NCBI GenBank assembly: GCA_030849805.1
Contig: JASANZ010001804.1
Coordinates: 1 to 16,596, forward strand
Direction of reading: 5' to 3'
Source: Sergeia podlipaevii
Taxonomy: Eukaryota > Euglenozoa > Kinetoplastea > Trypanosomatida > Trypanosomatidae
DNA length: 16,596 nucleotides
Program-made: the position numbers and the translations under genes
Notes under the pieces: generated by a model
The model's input: the letters and a program-made list of their open reading frames with translations, nothing else
The model's database searches: none
Told to the model about the DNA's origin: nothing
Part shown: positions 9,348 through 16,500 of the stretch, piece after piece
How the letters are laid out: each line of letters starts with the position of its first letter
Numbering within the stretch: position 1 is the first letter of the stretch

Positions 9348-9701
9348 TCAGATATACATGTATATATACAGGGTGTTGGGCCAGCACATACCGTAGCGAC
9401 CCAGTCCCATGGCACACATCGCCACGAAGATGATGGCGATGACGGACAGGATCAGACAGACGGCGCCGATCACGATCGGGGTGACACCGAATGCGAAGAA
9501 AAGAGAGAAGTGCTTGAATGGCTTTCCGGAGAGGGATGACAGCTCGCACGCACCAGCTGCGATGCTGACGATGGAGGTGATGAGGATCATGAAAAGCAGC
9601 GCGACGGCGATGATGTTGCAGGCGCGGTCGCACGAGCTCCCCTGTGTTCTCGAAGGAGTGATCCTCTTTCGGCCCGTACGTAGGACTACATTCTTCTCCA
9701 T
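9348..9701 (-). pseudogene. 3'-truncated copy of the acylase gene 5' end; intact 117-codon two-TM ORF
   Basis: The ORF runs from ATG 9699-9701 to TGA 9348-9350. Its last acylase-like stretch, IAIIFVAMCAMGLGRYGMCW (residues 88-107), is the same as the reading frame at the right edge of the window, where the full acylase gene runs off the sequence. At the DNA level 9372-9442 matches 16526-16596 with one mismatch. Downstream of 9372 the match ends abruptly and ten unrelated residues lead to the stop. The protein has a basic N-terminus (RTGRKR), a membrane segment at about 29-49, a short loop and a second at about 70-96. It lacks the third membrane segment and all of the catalytic domain. It may be expressed, because a pyrimidine tract and AG lie just upstream, or it may be a decaying relic. 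I infer that it shows what the missing N-terminus of the full gene looks like. Confidence 0.75.
9372..9442 (-). repeat. 71-bp segment duplicated at 16526-16596 (fragment copy)
   Basis: Read by eye, this segment equals 16526-16596 in the same orientation except for one base (9380 G against 16534 A, Pro against Ser in translation). The match stops at 9372 on the left. On the right it is cut only by the end of the window, so the real duplicated block is probably longer. Confidence 0.9.
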
Positions 9702-9785
9702 CCTAGGGGCTAGTCGCTGTCCTCTGTCATCTTGGCTGGCTCGCTACCACTGGAATGGCTGTTCTTGGCATCCTTGGTGTCTGAA

Positions 9786-9838
9786 CTGGGATGAACAGTC
9801 ATACATTGTTCATAAGAGAAATAAAGGAAGAAAAAGAT
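9786..9838 (-). promoter_or_regulatory. Candidate trans-splice acceptor for the truncated acylase copy
   Basis: On the minus strand the pyrimidine tract tctttttcttcctttatttc (about 9837-9818) is followed, with the first AG, at 9787-9786; another AG follows at 9782-9781. The leader to the ATG at 9701 would be about 84 nt. Two short upstream ORFs (14 and 6 codons) start in this leader. The first one's TGA overlaps the second one's ATG. This is inferred from pattern only. Confidence 0.45.
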
Positions 9839-10447
9839 ACCCCGCCTATATGATATTCGTCAGATATCTCTGCGCAGAAAGCCGTGAGTGAGAAGAGAGT
9901 TTTTTTTTTAAAAAAAAAGAAGAGAGGGGAATGGATCTCAGAAACAGCGGACCGACAAACTCCAAGTCAGGTTGTGCAAAGATAAAAAAAAACTTGAATA
10001 CTTGAGAGGAACTAGATATGTAGTAAAGGATTCGTGCAGTATGCGGTAGTGCCCTTGACGAATGGTTTTGGAAAAAAAAATAAGGAAAAAAAAAGAAAAA
10101 AAAAATGGATTAGATACTACCACCACTACAACAGACAAAAACAAGGAGCATATCACGCAGCTGTAGAGAGGTCGGCTTGTGCTGAGAAAACACGCTGAGC
10201 ATGTTCATACAGTCGCAAACATATAAAAGGATATAACCAAGGGAAAAATGATTACCCTCCCCCCCTTCCACAAAAGCGTTCGTTACTCAGTAAAATATGA
10301 ATATATATAAAGACAAATACACTTTTTCTCTCTTGCTGAGAATACGGTAGGAGAAGTTCTCAAAGAAGAGTTTCCACGCTATCAACAGTTTCTTTTTTCT
10401 TAAAATAAAAAAGGTCATTTTATTGTTTTAATTTTCATAGCTGTACT

Positions 10448-10467
10448 TGTGTGTGCGTGTGTGTGTG
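10448..10467. repeat. TG microsatellite
   Basis: A (TG)n run interrupted by one C, of the same 'gtgtgcgtgtgtgtgtg' type as at 2951-2978, 12443-12473 and 13235-13259. Confidence 0.85.
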
Positions 10468-11146
10468 CTTATGAATGTGCATAGGTGTGTAGCCTTACCT
10501 TCTTCAGGGGTCATGATGACACATCAACAAAATGGTTGATCTGAGTATCAAGACTCTATGAGAGAGATGGGCGTAAAGAAACAAATGCTGCAACAACACC
10601 TATCTAGGTTTCGTAGCATAAGCCATGAAACACGTATCAGTTGGTAGCCACCCACCCACCCACATATCCACACCCACATGCACGCACAGACAAACGTACA
10701 TATATATATTTGGCGTTTGAATATTTATACAATAAGGAATTACAATATCGCAGTGTTCTGCAGGGTACGTTTTTTTTCCCTCCAAGATCCTTTTTCTTTT
10801 CAGTTATTACCCTGCATCCTGATTGGTTTCATTCTCCATTTTGCGTGTGCATATTCTTTCATAGTGGATCGCATTTTATATGTACACATGCGTTGCTACC
10901 CTCTTCACTGCCATATACCACAACGCGATGTGCGCGCACACTAACACACACATATATATATGTATATCAATTTTTTTTTTTAATGCTTCTGAGCTATCGC
11001 AATCATTTCACAGCATATACCAAACGCTGTCTATCCCACGTGCTTTTGCACTTTGCTAGTCAAAATGCAAGAGTGAACTGCTGCCTCTTGTAAAAAAAAA
11101 ACAAGAAGAAGAGCTTCGGTTTCATAAAGTAAACTAACGTTATCAA

Positions 11147-11167
11147 AAACAACAACAACAACAACAA
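11147..11167. repeat. AAC trinucleotide microsatellite
   Basis: About six AAC units followed by an A run. A similar five-unit AAC array sits at about 12764-12780. Confidence 0.75.
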
Positions 11168-11400
11168 AAAAAAACACTGTTGCTCTTCTCTCAACCTCAT
11201 TGTATATAAGATGACCAACGGACAACAAATCATCGCTCGAATTAAAAAAAAAAAAGCCCGTTACTTTTATTTCCCTCTCTCTCTTCTCTCTTCTCTTTCT
11301 TATCCCGTTTGATATAAAAAATGAGAGCAAAAAACAAAACAAACAAACAAAACAAAGGTGAATATACTTATATACAACGGGTTACGTGGAAAAATAAATA

Positions 11401-11594
11401 AACAAACAAACAAAAGTAAATAAACAAATATGAACAGCAAAAGTATGTGCTGCCACTCATTTATTGAAAGCAAAAGAGGGAGAAGAAACAAACAAACAAA
11501 CAAAAGTAAATAAACAAATATGAACAGCAAAAGTATGTGCTGCCACTCATTTATTGAAAGCAAGAGAGAGAAGAAACAAACAAACAAACAAAAG
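11401..11594. repeat. 90-bp tandem direct repeat, two copies plus a partial third
   Basis: Copy one is 11401-11490 and copy two 11491-11578. Their first 73 bases (11401-11473 and 11491-11563) are identical; copy two is then 2 bases shorter in a purine-rich stretch. A 16-base start of a third copy follows at 11579-11594. Each copy begins with (CAAA)n and contains the more complex core tgctgccactcatttattga. The unit length of 90 keeps a minus-strand ORF open and makes a 30-residue hydrophobic repeat, but this looks incidental. Confidence 0.93.
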
Positions 11595-12442
11595 CAAGAA
11601 GGACGGAGCTGCAAATACGAGAAGGGTAGAGGGGTATGTTGTGTGACCGAAGAAGTTTGAGTACAGAGATAAATCAAGATAACAGAATCTATATATGCAT
11701 ATCTTACAACGGTAAGCAAATACAAGATATCTTGCCATCACAGTACTCTCTTGTTCTTCCTCTTCCCTTCTTCTTCTTTTATCATCTCATCACACGAAAA
11801 TATAGCCCTCAATGCCTTCCCCCTCTGTTCCTCAAGTACTTCATGTCCCCTCGACAAAAAACAACAAACAAGATAAAAGAAAAAGAAAGAACAAATCAGT
11901 GGGATATATAATGCAATATGGGCACATAGGCGTAGTAGCAAATGCGTTTTGCCTCACTGGTGCGTCCATCGTGTGGCACATCAGTGATAGGAACAGTGAA
12001 GAGAAGGTGGGTGAAGAAAAGAAAGAGAAAGAGAGAAAAAACAAGAAAATGCCGATGTTCCACTTTCACAGACACGTTTTGCTTCTGTTTGTTAATCTTT
12101 TTAAATCTCTCCTTCTCTCCCCACACACTCTTCCTGTTTTCCGCAACATGTGTGTTTGTGCGTGTGGCTGTGCATTCCCACTTCCTTTATGTAAAAGAAA
12201 AGCGGCTATGTGCTTACAGTTACCATTAACCTTAAGTTTTTTTTAAAAAAGAAATTGAGAGGGAGAGGAATTTTTCTTTTCCTTTTTATATGTACATACC
12301 CGTGCACTGAATTCTTTAGCTTCAAAAATAAGAGCACATAAAAAAAAAAAAGAGTTTTAACCGTCTATATATTTTCCCACGTAGTGTTTGCAAAAAGGCA
12401 TATTGCCCGTTCTCGTTTACGTCCTACTCTCAATAGACGCTT

Positions 12443-12473
12443 GCGTGTGTATGTGTGTGCGTGTGTGTGTGTA
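12443..12473. repeat. TG microsatellite
   Basis: An interrupted (GT)n array of about 31 bases in the gene-free interval. Confidence 0.85.
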
Positions 12474-12932
12474 TACCACACCCCATTGATTTACGAGTAG
12501 AAGGTATGAACATACTAGAAGAACAATCATAACAGTTGCACTAGTTAGTAGTAAAAAAAAAAAACGGTAAGCTGATCAAAAAAAAAAAGAAAAATACCAC
12601 AAGATTATAAAGAAAAGCAATAAAGCTACGCTTTCGTAAGTGAGAAGGGAGAGGAAAAGAACAAAAGAGACTCCCCCTTCCATATCAAATTTTACAATTA
12701 AAAAAAAAACGAAAGAAAGAAAACATCATAATAAAAAGAAAAGGCGAGTAAAACGGAAAGAAAACAACAACAACAACAACCGAAGATTGCTACGATGAAA
12801 CGGTACTTTTTTTTTTTATGAAATAAATAAAATAAAAAACAGAATATAATTAGTAATGATTTCCTCTTCACTTTCTTCCATGAACGTAAGTAAACAAAAA
12901 AAAAAATTAATATTAAGTGTGACCGAGAAGGC

Positions 12933-12949
12933 GGGGGAGGGGGGGGGGG
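12933..12949 (+). other. G-tract (G5-A-G11)
   Basis: A run of five G, an A and eleven G sits in otherwise A-rich sequence, immediately left of the duplicated hairpin. On the transcribed minus strand it reads as a C-tract. A second G-rich stretch (G7-T-G4-A-GG-A-GG) is at 13064-13082. Both could form quadruplex-type structures on the plus strand and are also prone to sequencing error. Confidence 0.7.
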
Positions 12950-13009
12950 TAGTCTCCCTTAGGGAGACAGATCATNGGGGGGGTAGTCTCCCTTAGGGAG
13001 ACAGATCAT
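12943..13009. repeat. 33-bp direct repeat with hairpin, split by an undetermined base
   Basis: The 33-base unit beginning with seven G occurs at 12943-12975 and again at 12977-13009, separated only by the N at 12976. Each copy holds a perfect inverted repeat GTCTCCC-TTA-GGGAGAC (12952-12968 and 12986-13002). Exact duplication abutting an N after a long G run strongly suggests an assembly join artefact, although a real tandem hairpin cannot be excluded. Confidence 0.9.
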
Positions 13010-13104
13010 CACTACTGTAGCAAAAATAAAGGCAAAAAGAAGCCATGAAATGTGTTTATGTCTGGGGGGGTGGGGAGGAGGAGCAAAGCCGCCTCCCATC
13101 TTGG

Positions 13105-13125
13105 CGGTACATCATAGGGGTACCG
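13105..13125. other. Inverted repeat CGGTAC/GTACCG
   Basis: Arms at 13105-13110 and 13120-13125 are perfect 6-base complements around a 9-base loop. A competing pairing of CCGCC (13090-13094) with GGCGG (13103-13107) overlaps the left arm. It lies in the presumed 3' UTR of the acylase gene. No function is known. Confidence 0.5.
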
Positions 13126-13156
13126 TAGATTTAATAGTTGGAATGACAATTAATGG

Positions 13157-13178
13157 AAGAGAGAGAGAGAGAGAGAGC
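13157..13178. repeat. GA dinucleotide microsatellite
   Basis: A (GA)n run of about 22 bases. On the transcribed strand it is a (CT)n pyrimidine tract and could affect processing of the acylase transcript's 3' end. Confidence 0.8.
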
Positions 13179-13234
13179 AGAAAAGAGAAAAAAAAACAGC
13201 AAATGGGAAAAAGGATCATTGCATCGTATGGCTT

Positions 13235-13259
13235 TGTGTGTGCGTGTGTGTGTGTGTGG
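13235..13259. repeat. TG microsatellite
   Basis: An interrupted (TG)n run in the presumed 3' UTR of the acylase gene, with the same C-interrupted core as the other TG arrays of the window. Confidence 0.85.
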
Positions 13260-13528
13260 TTGGGGGCGCGGAAAGCAAGGACAGTGCTTGACACCCTTGC
13301 ATCCCTCGAGCACCACAAACTCTGTGCCTTCCCTCCCTTCCTGATCCACATCCCACTTTTCAGCATCCTTGTAACCATTCATACATCTTCAATGCGCTAT
13401 ACCTTTTCCTTTTTTTTTTTCTCTCTCCTCTCTGTTTTTCCATTCCTTAACTCATTCGGTGCTCCGCCTTTTTCCTGTCTCTTTTTTTTTTTTCTCTTCT
13501 CCTTTTCACTCTTACCCCCTTTTGCTAT

Positions 13529-16500
13529 TTATGCGCCGAGCGTCTGCTTGTGGGCAACAGTAATGTTAACCCATGACGCGGCAGTTACAGGGACCTTGAC
13601 ATAGAGCTCCTGCTCATACAAATACCACATATTGTCATAGTACTCAGAGTAGGGGTTGCCACTGTTGCCTCCGGGGAACGCGAAGTGCACGTAGTTGTGC
13701 TCCACTGGATCCCACAAGTTGTATAGCTGCCGCATGCTGCTGGCTTGCGTAGAGGGCATATTACCGTCCATGGTGTGATCAGACACGCCAACAGACGAAG
13801 TGTCGCCGGCCTTGTCCATCTCACGTTCGAAGACTTGGCTAATCTTCTTTGTCGAGAGCATTTCATGAACACCACTAAGACGGTTCAAGTCCTTGCCCCA
13901 CTTTTCGTTAAAGTCGGTCTTGCTGGCCTGCTCCTTGAAGGTCTTGACAAAGAAGTTCGTGCACGCGTCCGTAGGCACCGCAGTGGGGTTCGTGCCGTTC
14001 CAGGCCTGTCCAATGTAGCTGGCACACTCCATCAGCATACGCCGGGTCGGCGCGTTCCACATTGCGTAGATGTATCGGTTGTTGACACCCCAGTGCTGCT
14101 TACCGAAGGCCTTGATCGCGTCGCGTGGCAGCTCCGCGAGCCGCTGCATCCAGCGCCAGAAGAAGGCGGCTTCCACACTGCCAATAGGCGTAAACTCATT
14201 CCATTGAAGCAGTCTGTCTCTCCACTGTTCGGCACTCTTGTCGCCGGCGACGCCGCTGGCAAAAAGCGTCCCCTGCACGATAGGCTGGATGTCCTTCACC
14301 CATATGTTGCTCCTGACGTCCATCTGGATGTCGTGGTGGGTCTGTGGGCTGCTGAGAGTCCCAGCGCTTTCACTGTCCGCTAACATCTCCTGGATGCGGC
14401 TACCGCGGTAGGGCCACGCGTAGTCGGCGCCAATGGCAAAGGGATAGCCATTGGGAACGGGGGCTTGGTTGGCGGCAGCGATGTACGCGGGTGTGCCATC
14501 ATACGGAATGTGCACGTGCGGGTTCAGTACATTGGGAATGCTCTGGTCAGCTACACCTGGAGTAGCGGATACATACGTTGTCCAGTTACTGAGGCTTTTG
14601 AAGATGGCGGGAAGCAGCTTAAGTATGTTCTTGAAGTCCGGAGGGGTACCACCAGCACTCGGCACTAGCGCCTGCAGCGCCAGCAGCATCCCAGGAATAT
14701 CAAAGGCCATGGTGGGGTATTTGCCGGTGTGTCCAGCGCCGCGAACCGGTATCTTACCAGTCATTACGTACGCGATGTTACCTGCTGTATCGGCGATGGG
14801 AATCGAAAAACCTGGAGCTTGGAGCTGAAGCAGTTGACCCATGAGCTTTTCAGTTGTGTTGATGGTGGGATCGGTCATGCTCATGAGGGCGATAGCAGAA
14901 CCGTCATCGTCTTTGCGGAGTGGGAGGGCGTAGAGAGCGAGGTCAAGAATGCCAGAGGGAATGCCAAGCATGGAAGAGATAACGGGCCCAAACACCGTGT
15001 CATCCACCTCAAGCACAATGTCCTTCTGACCCTTGACCTTAATGCGTTCGCGGCGATGCGTATAGACAAGTTGCTTTCCACCGTACCAGTACGTCTTGGG
15101 TGGAAGTCCAGTAAGGAGAGAGGGCGGGATGACAAAGATATCTTCAAGGTCTGCCATCGCAAATGTGATGCCCCAGGCGACGTTCGAGTTCTTACCAATG
15201 TGGACGCCAGGAATGCCGACAAGGCCAACACCAGCCACGTCGTACTGCGTGTGATCCTCTGTTGAGTAGCTGAGGTGTACGTAGTACCAGACGGATGGCA
15301 GGTTCAGGCTGAGATGCGGATCGGAGGCGGCCATTGCCTTTCCCGTGGCGTCACGTGTAGCCCAGGCGTTACTCGCGTGCAGAAACTTATAGGTGAAGGC
15401 TTCATTATCGGGCAGACGAAGTGAGGCGGCACCAACCAGGCCTGCGACAGCAGCACTTGCTGCCTTGATAGGGTCTGTAGTTATGGGGGTGACAGGAGCA
15501 GCAGTTGCAGCAGAGCGAGCAGCAAAAGGAGATCCACCAGCACCACCGCCACCGCCTGTCAGTAGAGCCAGCAAGCCGTCAATTCCGTGAAACTCTTCAA
15601 TTGCCTGTTTCAGAACTTGTTCATATCCGAGTAGGTCGATTGCATCCTGGAAGCGAGCGAGCAAGCCGAGAAGCTTCTGTGCGAGCGCGCGTACAGGACC
15701 CAAGACCTGGTCGTACAGGGCAGACTCAACCATCGCGCTCATCTTGAGCCTTCGTGCATTCGCAACAGGATCAGAGTAGTCTCCGGCATTCTTGATAAGC
15801 TCGGTGAGCTGGTCTAGCGACATGATAGTGTTTGGTTGATTGCTGAAATCGGGCGTAAGCTCTTCGAGTTCGCTGTACGTGCGGTTAGTGCCAGCCCACA
15901 CGCTGAAGCGCATGCCTTCCTTGTCCAGGTTGGAGCTCATCTGCCACTGGAAAAGACGAGCGGTGAGGCAAATGTCAATCGCGCTGAAGGGCTTGGGATC
16001 GTGGAAGTACATCGGCTTCGTGCTCATGTAGTAGAACTCGACAGGACGCTTGGAGACGCGCTTGAGATAGAGATTGACGCCGTCGGCAAATGCCCCAAAG
16101 AATTCGATGATATGCTGAGGTGTGTTCTCGCACATACTGTACGCAGCATCACGGACATTGAGAGTTCGAATAGAAGTGTCTGTAGAAAGGCCATCTGTAC
16201 CGATCAGAGTCGAAAGCTTGCCCTGCGCGACCATGCGGTGGAACTCGAGCTGGAAGAGGCGGTCCTGTGCTTCGGCAAAGCCTTGGGCAAAGAAAGCGTC
16301 GCGGCGAGAGTTGGCGCGGATGTGCACGAGGCCGTTGCTGTCGCGCACGATGTCAACTGGGCCGCTGATACCGTCAACGTTGATGTAGTTCTTGTCAAGC
16401 GGCGGCAGCTGCCTGCTCAGCGTGTAGTAGTTGAAGCCAAGAATGCACATGGCGAGCAGGAGCAGAAACACGATGAAGGGGAAGATACCAAGAAGGCACA

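Larger units (their letters stand above)
9702..13528. other. 3.8-kb gene-free interval between acylase gene and its truncated copy
   Basis: I find no convincing gene on either strand. The interval is dominated by A/T homopolymers, GT/CA, GA and AAC microsatellites, and purine-rich stretches on the plus strand (pyrimidine-rich on the transcribed strand). ORFs here (for example 10641-11093, 11812-12246 and 13050-13604 on plus, 11300-11725 on minus) are made of Lys, Phe, Leu or His-Thr simple-sequence codons and have no domain. Distinct items inside are listed separately: the 90-bp tandem repeat, the duplicated hairpin with an N, G-tracts and a KpnI-like inverted repeat. Somewhat more complex sequence lies at 11920-12000 and 12930-13130. 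It probably includes the acylase 3' UTR. Confidence 0.65.

Noticed and set aside
10510..10600. ATGATGA followed by CTGA on the plus strand
   Set aside because: The spacing (about 30 bases) is too short for a C/D snoRNA, no second CTGA follows, and the strand is opposite to transcription.
11300..11725. Minus-strand 141-codon ORF with a 30-residue hydrophobic repeat
   Set aside because: It is the translation of the 90-bp tandem repeat and CAAA arrays; composition is Leu/Phe/Val from homopolymer-like codons and there is no domain or clear leader signal.
11880..12000. Possible C/D-box snoRNA on the minus strand
   Set aside because: A CTGATGT-like C box and a CTGA lie about 85 bases apart, but the C box has two mismatches and the ends do not pair. 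Not enough to call.
11812..12246. Plus-strand 144-codon ORF, and the 184-codon ORF at 13050-13604
   Set aside because: Opposite to the direction of every real gene, Lys/Glu or Phe/Leu-rich from simple sequence, no recognisable domain, and the second runs into the acylase coding region antisense.
13745..15265. Plus-strand ORFs of 212 and 178 codons
   Set aside because: They lie antisense to the acylase gene and arise from its codon bias; the minus frame carries clear family motifs throughout.
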